Below, piece by piece: positions 5,834 through 11,701 of a stretch of DNA of 12,852 nucleotides. Position 1 is the first letter of the stretch. Every line of letters starts with the position of its first letter. Source of the DNA: Candidatus Nealsonbacteria bacterium RIFCSPHIGHO2_02_FULL_43_13 (GTDB lineage Bacteria > Patescibacteriota > Minisyncoccia > Minisyncoccales > MHMH01); assembly GCA_001819295.1 (NCBI GenBank), contig MHMD01000014.1:1-12852 (forward strand), in the 5' to 3' direction. The position numbers and the translations under genes were made by a program. The notes below the pieces were generated by a model. It did no database searches and was not told the DNA's origin. It was given only the letters and a program-made list of their open reading frames with translations.

Positions 5834-6943
5834 ATGGCTAAAGATTACTACCAAATTTTAGGAGTCGGAAAAACTGCCTCGCCGGAAGATATTAGAAGAG
5901 CTTATCATAAATTAGCGCACGTGCACCATCCCGATAAAGGTGGCGATGAAAAGAAGTTTAAGGAAGTTAACGAGGCCTATCAGACTCTTTCGAATAAAGA
6001 TAAGCGAGCGCAGTACGACCAATTCGGCCGTGTTTTTTCCGCCCAAGGCGGACCAGCCTATGGCGGGGAGGACGGCCAACCGGGGTGGGACTTTGGCTTC
6101 GGCCAGGGAAACCCTGGAGGGTTTGGCCAGCAGGGATTTGACCCCGAGGATTTGGGCGATCTTTTCGGAGAGATGTTTGGATTCGGCGGCCGCACCAAAA
6201 AACAGAATATTAAAAATGGTAAGGATATCGAGGTTGATCTGGAAATTCCCTTGGAGGCTACCCTCAAAACTCAAGAAAAAGAATTTTCTCTTTACAAAGA
6301 AGTTGTTTGCGCCCGTTGCCACGGCAAAGGAGCGGAGCCTAATACTTCTTTAAACGAATGTTTTACTTGCCGGGGAGCCGGCGAGGTCCAACAGATTGCT
6401 AAAACGATTTTTGGTTCAGTCACCCGTTTGGCCGTTTGTCCGGAATGCGGCGGTGAAGGGCAAAGACCGTCAAAGCCGTGTAATGTTTGCAAGGGCGAAG
6501 GCCGGATTAAGAGCGAAGAGAAAATCAAGATTTTCATTCCAGCGGGTGTTGATACAAATCAGGTTATCAAGGTTGAGGGCAAAGGAGAAGCCGGCCGCAA
6601 GGGTGGCAAACCCGGCGACCTGTACGTCAGAATCTTTATTAAAAAGCACTCGACCTTCCAGCGGAAGGGAGATGATTTATTGACCAATGTCCCGGTGTCT
6701 TTTTCGCAGGTGGCCTTGGGCGGGGAAATTGAAGTCGCCACCCTGGGCGGGAAGAATATTTTATTGAAAGTGCCGGCCGGTACAGAGTCGGGCAAGGTTT
6801 TACGGCTGTCGGGCAAAGGCATCCCGCATTTTCAGAGTTTCGGCCAAGGAAGTTTATATGTTAAACTGGTCGTGCGTACTCCTCAGAAAGTAACTAAAAA
6901 ACAAAAAGAATTACTGGAAGAGTTGAAAAAAGAAGGAGTATAA
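5834..6943 (+). CDS. dnaJ: Hsp40 co-chaperone DnaJ, type I
   Basis: DnaJ delivers substrates to DnaK and stimulates its ATPase. All type I parts are present in 369 residues: the J domain (1-70) with HPD at 32-34, a Gly/Phe-rich linker (about 70-130, many GGFGQ- and FGFG-like steps), four zinc-binding CxxCxGxG units (Cys at 159/162, 176/179, 202/205 and 216/219), and the C-terminal peptide-binding domains ending in KKQKELLEELKKEGV. The zinc ligands and HPD are intact, unlike the altered positions in its DnaK partner. The ATG follows the dnaK stop by three bases and has no Shine-Dalgarno sequence. No promoter is seen in the gap, so it is the last protein gene of the hrcA operon; transcription may run into tRNA-Lys, as no terminator with a T-run intervenes. 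Confidence 0.97.
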   Translation: MAKDYYQILGVGKTASPEDIRRAYHKLAHVHHPDKGGDEKKFKEVNEAYQTLSNKDKRAQYDQFGRVFSAQGGPAYGGEDGQPGWDFGFGQGNPGGFGQQGFDPEDLGDLFGEMFGFGGRTKKQNIKNGKDIEVDLEIPLEATLKTQEKEFSLYKEVVCARCHGKGAEPNTSLNECFTCRGAGEVQQIAKTIFGSVTRLAVCPECGGEGQRPSKPCNVCKGEGRIKSEEKIKIFIPAGVDTNQVIKVEGKGEAGRKGGKPGDLYVRIFIKKHSTFQRKGDDLLTNVPVSFSQVALGGEIEVATLGGKNILLKVPAGTESGKVLRLSGKGIPHFQSFGQGSLYVKLVVRTPQKVTKKQKELLEELKKEGV

Positions 6944-6957
6944 AATGTAGCAACCCA

Positions 6958-7011
6958 GGGTAATTTACTTTCGGTAAATTACCCGGCGAAATTTAAGAAT
7001 TAAATTTCGCC
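6958..7011 (+). repeat. Two abutting 27-nt hairpins before tRNA-Lys
   Basis: Hairpin one pairs 6958-6968 (GGGTAATTTAC) with 6974-6984 over the loop TTTCG. Hairpin two starts at the next base and pairs 6985-6995 (GGCGAAATTTA) with 7001-7011 over the loop AGAAT. Each has a perfect 11-bp stem and 5-nt loop. No T-run follows. The last three bases of the second stem are the first three of tRNA-Lys, so the hairpin and the tRNA acceptor stem exclude each other. This could be a processing signal, a structural switch or a pair of dispersed repeats. Confidence 0.75.
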
Positions 7012-7080
7012 CCCATAACTCAATGGTAGAGTAGTTCCCTTTTAAGGAAAAAGTTGCAGGTTCGAGTCCTGCTGGGGGCA
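7009..7080 (+). tRNA. tRNA-Lys (anticodon UUU)
   Basis: A complete cloverleaf: acceptor GCCCCCA (7009-7015) with TGGGGGC (7073-7079), D stem ACTC/GAGT, anticodon stem GTTCC/GGAAA with loop CTTTTAA (anticodon TTT), five-base variable loop, and T arm GCAGG-TTCGAGT-CCTGC. The discriminator is A at 7080 and CCA is not encoded. The outermost anticodon-stem pair (27-43) is a G-A mismatch. No separate promoter is visible, so it may be cut from the chaperone transcript. Confidence 0.95.
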
Positions 7081-7120
7081 CAAACACATGCTAATTCAGG
7101 TGACTGACTTGTCTGGCAAG

Positions 7121-7197
7121 ACCCGCTGTGGCGGGGTGATATCCGATTTCCGAATATGTATCTGCCTGCCTGTCGGCAGACAGAGAAATCGGACATC
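7121..7197 (+). repeat. Structured repeat-like spacer
   Basis: In the 177-base gap after tRNA-Lys there is a small hairpin CCCGC-TGTG-GCGGG (7122-7135) and a larger one. The larger pairs 7138-7150 (GATATCCGATTTC) with 7185-7197, 12 of 13 positions, and contains an inner hairpin in 7161-7184 (CTGCC/GGCAG plus an outer TCTG/CAGA). The GC-rich inner parts look like dispersed palindromic repeats. No reading frame with start signals is seen. It could be an untranslated RNA or merely a repeat cluster. Confidence 0.5.
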
Positions 7198-7217
7198 CAG
7201 GCATCGTAAGCTGATAG

Positions 7218-7245
7218 TTGACACGATTTCTTGAATTGTTAAAAT
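7218..7245 (+). promoter_or_regulatory. Promoter of the coiled-coil gene
   Basis: Perfect TTGACA (7218-7223), 16-base spacer, then TAAAAT (7240-7245). The stretch GAATTGTTA before and over the -10 is also found in the RNase P promoter at 7683. The start point would lie near 7252, leaving a leader of only about six bases before the ATG at 7258. Confidence 0.7.
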
Positions 7246-7257
7246 AATAATATAAAC

Positions 7258-7596
7258 ATGGTCGAAGACATCAAAATAATTTTAGAAGAACATAAGAAGG
7301 ATTTTGACAAAAAGTTTGAAGAAACCAACCGGCATTTTGACGTTGTGGCTGAAGATATTAAAAGCAAGATAGAAACTGTCTCTGAACAAGTGGCAACCAA
7401 TACTGAAAAACTGGAAGAACATGACCAAAGATTTGATAAGATCGAAAGCGACCTCGGCCAAGTTAAAGACGATGTTGCAATAATAAAACTTGATATCGAA
7501 ACGATCAAGAATGACTTAAAGCAGAAGGTTTCCCGTGAAGAATTCGTTATTCTCGAGAAAAGAGTCGGTATGCTTGAAGCAAAATCGAGGAAATAA
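7258..7596 (+). CDS. Small coiled-coil protein, 112 aa, unknown
   Basis: I do not recognise a named family. The product is highly charged with no membrane segment or signal peptide and is almost entirely predicted coiled coil: heptad-like spacing of Ile, Val, Leu and Phe runs from about residue 5 to 105 (for example EEHDQRFDKIESDLGQVKDD at 62-81), with a short break near REEFVILEKRVGMLEAK at the end. Similar short coiled-coil proteins are common hypothetical genes in many bacteria; a structural or scaffolding role is only a guess. It is a single-gene unit with its own promoter (7218-7245), a near-leaderless start without a Shine-Dalgarno sequence, and a strong terminator at 7629-7661. The clear transcription signals make it a real gene. 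Confidence 0.82.
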   Translation: MVEDIKIILEEHKKDFDKKFEETNRHFDVVAEDIKSKIETVSEQVATNTEKLEEHDQRFDKIESDLGQVKDDVAIIKLDIETIKNDLKQKVSREEFVILEKRVGMLEAKSRK

Positions 7597-7628
7597 ATCT
7601 TTTCTTCACCTTCTGAGTTTATGATTAT

Positions 7629-7661
7629 AAAAATGAGTGAGGCCCGGCCTCACTCATTTTT
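7629..7661. terminator. Strong intrinsic terminator, symmetrical
   Basis: A 16-bp perfect stem, 7629-7644 (AAAAATGAGTGAGGCC) with 7646-7661, around a single central C, flanked by A5 on the left and T5 on the right. It ends the coiled-coil gene just before the RNase P promoter and would also work on the minus strand. Confidence 0.88.
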
Positions 7662-7666
7662 GGTTG

Positions 7667-7695
7667 TTGACAGGGGTCTTTGGAATTGTTATAAT
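7667..7695 (+). promoter_or_regulatory. Consensus promoter of the RNase P RNA gene
   Basis: Perfect TTGACA (7667-7672), 17-base spacer, perfect TATAAT (7690-7695). The start point is expected at about 7700-7703, exactly where the first strand of the P1 helix of the RNA begins. Confidence 0.88.
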
Positions 7696-7733
7696 ATAAT
7701 TGCTCAAGTAGGCGAGGCAATTACCCTTCGGTG

Positions 7734-7765
7734 GGTTTGGGGTTTACCCTGAGCTTGTCGAAGGG
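7734..7765 (+). repeat. 32-base repeat, copy 1, within RNase P RNA (P3)
   Basis: The copy begins GGTTTGGGGTTTACCCT and ends GAGCTTGTCGAAGGG; its 3' half is the reverse complement of CCCTTCGACAAGCTCAGGG. It is 29/32 identical to 7868-7899. The CGAAGGG end pairs with CCCTTCG at 7724-7730, so the repeat supplies one side of P3, and it abuts the conserved GAGGAAAGTCC core. Confidence 0.85.
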
Positions 7766-7867
7766 AGGAAAGTCCGAACTCCTTTCCGCCTCATCGGCGG
7801 AGAAAGGTAGCGGGTAATTCCCGCCCGGCGCGAGCCGAGAGATGCGAACAGAGACGAGTCTTTGATA

Positions 7868-7899
7868 GGTTTGGGGCTTGCCCCGAGCTTGTCGAAGGG
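7868..7899 (+). repeat. 32-base repeat, copy 2, within RNase P RNA (P9 region)
   Basis: The copy begins GGTTTGGGGCTTGCCCC and ends GAGCTTGTCGAAGGG. Its three differences from copy 1 leave the hairpin intact: here GGGG-CTTG-CCCC, there GGGG-TTTA-CCCT with a G-U pair. Its last five bases merge into the conserved AAGGGTGAAA block of the RNA. Confidence 0.85.
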
Positions 7900-8060
7900 T
7901 GAAACGGCAAAATTCTTACCCGGGAGCAAGAGCAAAGCAGAAAGCTGTGTTTTATCATAGAATTTCTGTTAAAAGTAGCTCGCATGACCCCGAGAGCAAT
8001 CGAGGGGCTAGATAGATGATTGCCCACGACAGAATTCGGCTTATTGCCTGCTTGAGCAAG

Positions 8061-8094
8061 AAAAATACCGTACGGTTTTCCGTACGGTATTTTT
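8061..8094. terminator. Bidirectional terminator after RNase P RNA
   Basis: A 15-bp perfect stem, 8061-8075 (AAAAATACCGTACGG) with 8080-8094, loop TTTT, A5 on one side and T5 on the other, followed by GTTGTTT. It begins right after the P1 helix and also lies directly behind the stop codon of the convergent minus-strand gene, so it can end both transcripts. Confidence 0.92.
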
Positions 8095-8100
8095 GTTGTT

Positions 8101-8394
8101 TCACCATCTCTCCTTTTGCAATCTGGTGACATAAAGAACATCAATTCTTAGAATTCTTCTTCTTTTAATCTCAATAATTTTAGCCTTGTCTATTTTTTCT
8201 ATTAAATCTTTCACATCATCTGGTTTTCTAGCTACAGCTTCCCAGTAGCCATCACGAAGATCAAAATTAGAGATGACGTTACCGGTACCGATTTCATCGA
8301 AAGACAGAATAATATTTGCTCTTTTTATGCCCTCGGTTTTATTGGGAGCGCAAAAGAACCAAAGATATTTTTTACCGACTACCGCACAAAGCAT
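8101..8394 (-). CDS. Unknown protein, 97 aa
   Basis: I do not recognise this family. Reasons to accept it as a gene: it starts at ATG 8394-8392, five bases after AAGGAG (8405-8400), and it ends seven bases before a bidirectional terminator. The N-terminus (MLCAVVGKKYLWFFCAPN) has a short hydrophobic stretch with two cysteines, too short and interrupted for a clear membrane segment. The middle holds NIILSFDEIGTGNVISNFDLRDGYWEA, given here as a sequence of beta-like strands rather than a known motif, and the C-terminal third is basic and helical (KIDKAKIIEIKRRRILR). No zinc site or catalytic motif is evident. It is transcribed toward the RNase P gene and away from murJ. Base composition and the Shine-Dalgarno start differ from the core genes around it. 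Confidence 0.7.
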   Translation of the reverse strand: MLCAVVGKKYLWFFCAPNKTEGIKRANIILSFDEIGTGNVISNFDLRDGYWEAVARKPDDVKDLIEKIDKAKIIEIKRRRILRIDVLYVTRLQKERW

Positions 8395-8432
8395 ATCGTC
8401 TCCTTTTTAAGGTTCTAGTTTCTCCTGTCAAG

Positions 8433-8460
8433 ATAATAACTGTAAGTTCGAAATTTGTAA
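8433..8460 (-). promoter_or_regulatory. Possible promoter of the 97-aa gene
   Basis: On the minus strand TTACAA (8460-8455), a 16-base spacer and TATTAT (8438-8433) would give a start near 8426 and a leader of about 30 nt including the AAGGAG. An alternative, TTGACA (8431-8426) with TAAAAA (8409-8404), has the better -35 but would start so close to the ATG that the AAGGAG would be left out. Confidence 0.4.
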
Positions 8461-8483
8461 AGCAGGAGAAAAAAAGATAGAAT
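8455..8483 (+). promoter_or_regulatory. Possible promoter of murJ-lepA
   Basis: TTGTAA (8455-8460), 17-base spacer, TAGAAT (8478-8483). The start would fall near 8487-8490, giving a leader of about four to seven bases before ATG 8494, in line with the near-leaderless pattern of the other core genes here. The -35 is weak and overlaps the opposing candidate promoter. Confidence 0.45.
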
Positions 8484-8493
8484 AAGAGCGTCA

Positions 8494-9828
8494 ATGTTCA
8501 ACGACTTTTTTAATTCAGAAGCAAAAACTATCAATCGAGCAGCCTTGATTTTAGCCGCTTCGGCTATGTTTAGTCGTCTTTTGGGTGTTCTTCGAGACAG
8601 CCTGCTTTATCGTACTTTTGGAGCCGGGCGGGAACTTGACGCTTATTTTGCCGCTTTTCGTGTTCCGGACCTTGTTTACAATATTTTAATTGCCGGCGGT
8701 GTGGTGGTTGCTTTTTTGCCTCTGTTCTCCGAATATTTTTTAAAAAGCAAAGAAGAGGCCTGGCGGTTTGCTAATAATGTTTTGAATGTTTTTTTGCTTT
8801 TTCTGGTTTCAATTTCTTTGATTTTTGCTGTTTTTGCGCCTTTCTTCGTCAAACTCATCACTCCCGGTTTTGACTCCGAGCAGCTCGCTTTAGTTGTTCT
8901 TTTGAGCCGGATTCTTTTTTTAAGCCCGATATTGCTTGGCTTGTCTTCTCTTTTTTCCGGGATTTTACAATATTTTAACAAATTTTTGGTTTACAGCTTA
9001 TCGCCGATTCTTTATAATCTCGGGATAATTTTGGGAATTATTTTTTTAGCTCCGGTTTCCGGTATCTGGGGAGTGACGGCAGGCGTGATCTTGGGGGCGT
9101 TCATGCATTTTCTGGTGCAGGTGCCTGCGGCCTGGGCGAGCGGTTTTAGATACTTACCCGTTTTAAATTTTAGAGATCCGGGCCTTAAAAAAGTCTTTTC
9201 TTTAATGCTGTCCAGAACTTTGGGCGTAGCCGCCCCTCAAATCAATTTAATAGTGGTGACGGCGATTGCTTCTGGCTTGTCCGCAGGCGCTTTGAGCGTT
9301 TTTACTTTTGCCAGTAATCTTCAGCAATTTCCTCTGGGGCTTCTGGGCATTCCGTTTGCTGTCGCTGTTTTCCCGGCTTTAGCCAAATCTTCGGCGGCGC
9401 TGCAAAGAGAGGAATTTCTCGGCAAATTTTGGCAAACTTTTAAACGGATTCTTTATCTCGTCGTGCCGTTAAGTTTTCTGATTTTCATTTTTAGGAGCCA
9501 GATCGTCAACATTATTTATCATTACGGCAAGATTGGCGAGTCCTCCGCGTTGCAGCTGATTAGCACGAGTCTTGGCTTATTCTCCCTGGGGATATTTGCT
9601 ACTTGCCTTATTCCCCTGGTGCTTAGAGCATTTTTTGCGCTTCAAGATACGAAAACCCCGACGATTATTGCCATCTTCGCCATGTTTTTGAATATTATCT
9701 TATGCCTGATATTCGTCCGTATTTTTAATTCCGTTATCGGGCTTCCTTTAGCCTTTTCGATTGACAGCATTCTGCAGTTGTTGTTTTTGGTTTATTTTTT
9801 AAACAGGAAAATTAATAAAAAATTTTGA
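8494..9828 (+). CDS. murJ: Lipid II flippase MurJ (MviN family)
   Basis: MurJ moves lipid II across the cytoplasmic membrane for peptidoglycan assembly. The 444 residues are mostly membrane helices, about 12 by inspection, against 14 in E. coli (511 residues), so the last pair seems absent. The N-terminal signature SRLLGVLRDSLLYRTFGAG followed by LDAYFAAFRVPDL is typical and keeps the Arg and Asp equivalent, by my alignment, to E. coli R24 and D39. The residues matching R52 and R270 are not arginine here (VYNILIAGG and ASNLQQFP). LGIPFAVAVFPALAK near residue 285-300 is another family block. The start at 8494 has no Shine-Dalgarno sequence. The TGA stop overlaps the lepA ATG by one base, so the two are surely co-transcribed. 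Confidence 0.94.
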   Translation: MFNDFFNSEAKTINRAALILAASAMFSRLLGVLRDSLLYRTFGAGRELDAYFAAFRVPDLVYNILIAGGVVVAFLPLFSEYFLKSKEEAWRFANNVLNVFLLFLVSISLIFAVFAPFFVKLITPGFDSEQLALVVLLSRILFLSPILLGLSSLFSGILQYFNKFLVYSLSPILYNLGIILGIIFLAPVSGIWGVTAGVILGAFMHFLVQVPAAWASGFRYLPVLNFRDPGLKKVFSLMLSRTLGVAAPQINLIVVTAIASGLSAGALSVFTFASNLQQFPLGLLGIPFAVAVFPALAKSSAALQREEFLGKFWQTFKRILYLVVPLSFLIFIFRSQIVNIIYHYGKIGESSALQLISTSLGLFSLGIFATCLIPLVLRAFFALQDTKTPTIIAIFAMFLNIILCLIFVRIFNSVIGLPLAFSIDSILQLLFLVYFLNRKINKKF

Positions 9829-11603
9829 TGTTAAACCAAATACGCAATTTTTGCATCATCAGCCATGTGAACCACGGGAAGTCCACGCTTGCCGACAGGT
9901 TTTTGGAAATGACAAACACTATTCCTATGGACAAGATGAGGCCCCAGTATTTAAATGCGATGGATTTGGAAAGAGAAAAAGGCATCACTATTAAGATGAC
10001 GCCGGTGCGCATGAAGTTTAACGACTACACTTTGAACTTGATCGACACGCCCGGCCATGTTGATTTCGGCTACGAAGTTTCCCGGTCTTTGGCGGCTGTG
10101 GAAGGCGCGATTTTATTAGTCGATGCCACTAAGGGTATCCAGGCGCAAACCATCGGTAATTTGGAGCTGGCTAAACACCAGAAGCTCGTTATTATTCCGG
10201 CCATCAATAAAATCGATTCTCCCCAGGCGAAAATCGAGGAAACCGAAAAAGAAATGATGAGTCTTCTGGACGTCCAGGCCTCGGATATTATCAGGATCTC
10301 GGCGAAAGACGGCGTCAATATCGATAAAGTCATAGCAGCGGTTTTAGCTAAGGTGCCGGCCCCCCAGGGCGAGGCGCAGAAGCCCTTAAAGGCCTTAGTC
10401 TTTGATTCTAAATACGATGCTTTTAAAGGAGTCTTAGCTTATGTCAGGATTTTTGACGGGGAGGTTAAAAAAAACGACAAGATTTATTTAATGCAAAGCA
10501 AGGCCGCGGGCGAAGTCAAAGAAGTCGGTATTTTTAATCCGGAATTTTTTCCGACAGAAAGATTGGGTCCGGGAGATATCGGCTACATTGCTACCGGCAT
10601 TAAAATACCCGGCCAGGTGAGGGTAGGCGAGACGATTACTCTTGTGGGCCAAACTCCCGAGGTGTTGCCCGGTTATCAAGAACCAAATCCCATGGTTTTT
10701 TTAAGCGTTTATCCCGAAAACCCTGATGACTTCGAACTCTTGAAAGATTCTTTGGAAAGGTTAAAATTGAACGATGCGGCCTTGAGCTTCAAGCCTGATT
10801 TCAAAGAGGGCTTGGGCCGGGGATTTCAGTGCGGCTTTCTAGGTCTTTTACATACCGAAATCATCGCCGAAAGATTAAAAAGGGAATTCGACTTGAACCT
10901 GATTCTTTCTACGCCGTCAGTAATTTATAAGCTGACGCTAGCTGGCGGCAAGGAGATTTTTGTTTATACTTCAGCCGATTGGCCCGATCCGACGAAGATC
11001 GTTCAAAGCCAGGAGCTTTGGATTAAGTTACAAGTTTTAACGCCCGTAGAATATCTTGGTTCTGTTTTACAGCTTTTAGAAAGTATTGAGTCAAAACAGC
11101 TCAAAACCGATTCTTTAAGCCAGGGCAAGGTTGAGCTCTTATACGAAGTTCCTTTGAGAGAAATCATCACGAAAAGCTTTTATGACAAATTGAAGGGCGT
11201 ATCCCAGGGATTCGCCTCCATGAATTATGAAATCTTAGGTTGGCGGCAGGCTCACCTGGTCAAGCTCGATATTCTAATTTTAGGGAAAAGCGACGAGGCT
11301 TTTTCCCGGATCGTTCCCGAAAAAGAAGCGTTTATTGAAGGCAGAAAGACGGTGGAAAAATTGAAGGAAGTTTTGCCGTCCCAGCTGTTTGCCGTGCCCT
11401 TGCAGGCTGCAGTCGGAGGGAAAATTATAGCCCGGGCCACCATTTCAGCGCGCCGCAGGGACGTCATCGCTCCGCTTTATGGGGGAGATTATACTCGCAA
11501 AAAAAAGTTGCTGGAAAAGCAAAAAAAAGGTAAAAAAGACTTGAAAGAAAAGGGCAGGATCAAGATTCCTTCGAAGACCTTTTTGGAGGTGTTTAAAATC
11601 TAA
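9828..11603 (+). CDS. lepA: Elongation factor 4 (LepA), with P-loop Asp to Asn
   Basis: LepA is a ribosome-dependent GTPase related to EF-G that acts on stalled or back-translocating ribosomes. The 591 residues match the family from end to end: G1 at 12-20, switch I REKGITIK near 49-56, DTPGH at 73-77 with the catalytic His, NKID at 127-130, SAKDG, then the EF-G-like domains and the LepA-specific C-terminus (YGGDYTRKKKLLEKQKKGKK). G1 reads SHVNHGKST where the family normally has AHIDHGKST: Asn15 (codon AAC, 9870-9872) replaces Asp. ATG 9828 is preferred over the TTG at 9825, because the A of TGATG gives the classic one-base overlap with the murJ stop. There is no Shine-Dalgarno sequence. The 3' end overlaps the opposing 31-aa gene by three bases. 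Confidence 0.96.
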   Translation: MLNQIRNFCIISHVNHGKSTLADRFLEMTNTIPMDKMRPQYLNAMDLEREKGITIKMTPVRMKFNDYTLNLIDTPGHVDFGYEVSRSLAAVEGAILLVDATKGIQAQTIGNLELAKHQKLVIIPAINKIDSPQAKIEETEKEMMSLLDVQASDIIRISAKDGVNIDKVIAAVLAKVPAPQGEAQKPLKALVFDSKYDAFKGVLAYVRIFDGEVKKNDKIYLMQSKAAGEVKEVGIFNPEFFPTERLGPGDIGYIATGIKIPGQVRVGETITLVGQTPEVLPGYQEPNPMVFLSVYPENPDDFELLKDSLERLKLNDAALSFKPDFKEGLGRGFQCGFLGLLHTEIIAERLKREFDLNLILSTPSVIYKLTLAGGKEIFVYTSADWPDPTKIVQSQELWIKLQVLTPVEYLGSVLQLLESIESKQLKTDSLSQGKVELLYEVPLREIITKSFYDKLKGVSQGFASMNYEILGWRQAHLVKLDILILGKSDEAFSRIVPEKEAFIEGRKTVEKLKEVLPSQLFAVPLQAAVGGKIIARATISARRRDVIAPLYGGDYTRKKKLLEKQKKGKKDLKEKGRIKIPSKTFLEVFKI

Positions 11604-11695
11604 AAACCGGGAGCTACGGTAAAGACGATCATGCTTAGAACAACTAGAGTCGCTACGATAATCCAGATTATTTTAATCAATTTTATTGATTTCAT
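11600..11695 (-). CDS. Single-helix membrane peptide, 31 aa
   Basis: A minus-strand frame from ATG 11695-11693 to TAG 11602-11600 encodes 31 residues: a basic N-terminus (MKSIKLIK), one continuous membrane helix (about residues 9-27) and the end TVAPGF. The positive-inside start, uninterrupted helix and Pro-Gly end look like a genuine tiny membrane protein rather than noise, and it fills the gap between lepA and the FtsB-like gene exactly, overlapping the lepA stop. I recall similar short peptides with a VLSM-x-V-F/W-T-x-A/G-P ending in Patescibacteria but cannot verify that here. There is no strong Shine-Dalgarno sequence, only AGAAG directly before the ATG, and no clear promoter. A 7-bp hairpin (11675-11691) lies in its first codons. 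Confidence 0.55.
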   Translation of the reverse strand: MKSIKLIKIIWIIVATLVVLSMIVFTVAPGF

Positions 11696-11701
11696 TCTTC
11701 T

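Larger units (their letters stand above)
7700..8060 (+). ncRNA. rnpB: RNase P RNA (bacterial type A-like)
   Basis: This is the catalytic RNA that trims 5' leaders from tRNAs. P1 is formed by 7700-7713 (TTGCTCAAGTAGGC) with 8046-8059, 14 pairs with one G-U. P2 pairs GGCAAT (7716-7721) with ATTGCC (8019-8024). Conserved core blocks are GAGGAAAGTCCG (7765-7776), ACAGAGA (near 7850), AAGGGTGAAAC (near 7895), GGAGCAAGAGCAAA (near 7922), a CCCCGA/TCGAGGGG hairpin (P18-like), and CCACGACAGAATTCGGCTTAT in two parts near 8024-8044. Two copies of a 32-base repeat sit inside, at the P3 position and near the P9 position. It has its own promoter and terminator, with a tRNA-Lys gene 620 bases upstream and a tRNA-Gly downstream as possible substrates. 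Ends are estimates. Confidence 0.96.

Noticed and set aside
5940..6353. A 137-codon frame overlapping dnaJ on the plus strand.
   Set aside because: It is a shadow of dnaJ in another frame, with no start signal and no domain resemblance, while dnaJ is intact.
7034..7050. The G-A mismatch at the top of the tRNA-Lys anticodon stem, considered as a sign of a pseudogene.
   Set aside because: All other stems are perfect and the loop is normal; one mismatch at 27-43 is tolerated in functional tRNAs.
7734..7899. Two similar repeats with a spacer, considered as a CRISPR remnant.
   Set aside because: There are only two copies, both within conserved RNase P RNA, with no leader or cas gene.
7744..8144. 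Two minus-strand frames (63 and 117 codons) across the RNase P RNA gene.
   Set aside because: They are antisense to conserved rnpB core, have no start signals, and contain PSTSSGQ- and FDKLG-like stretches that are only translations of the internal repeat.
9825..9827. TTG as the lepA start.
   Set aside because: The ATG at 9828 gives the typical one-base stop/start overlap with murJ and matches the usual LepA N-terminus.
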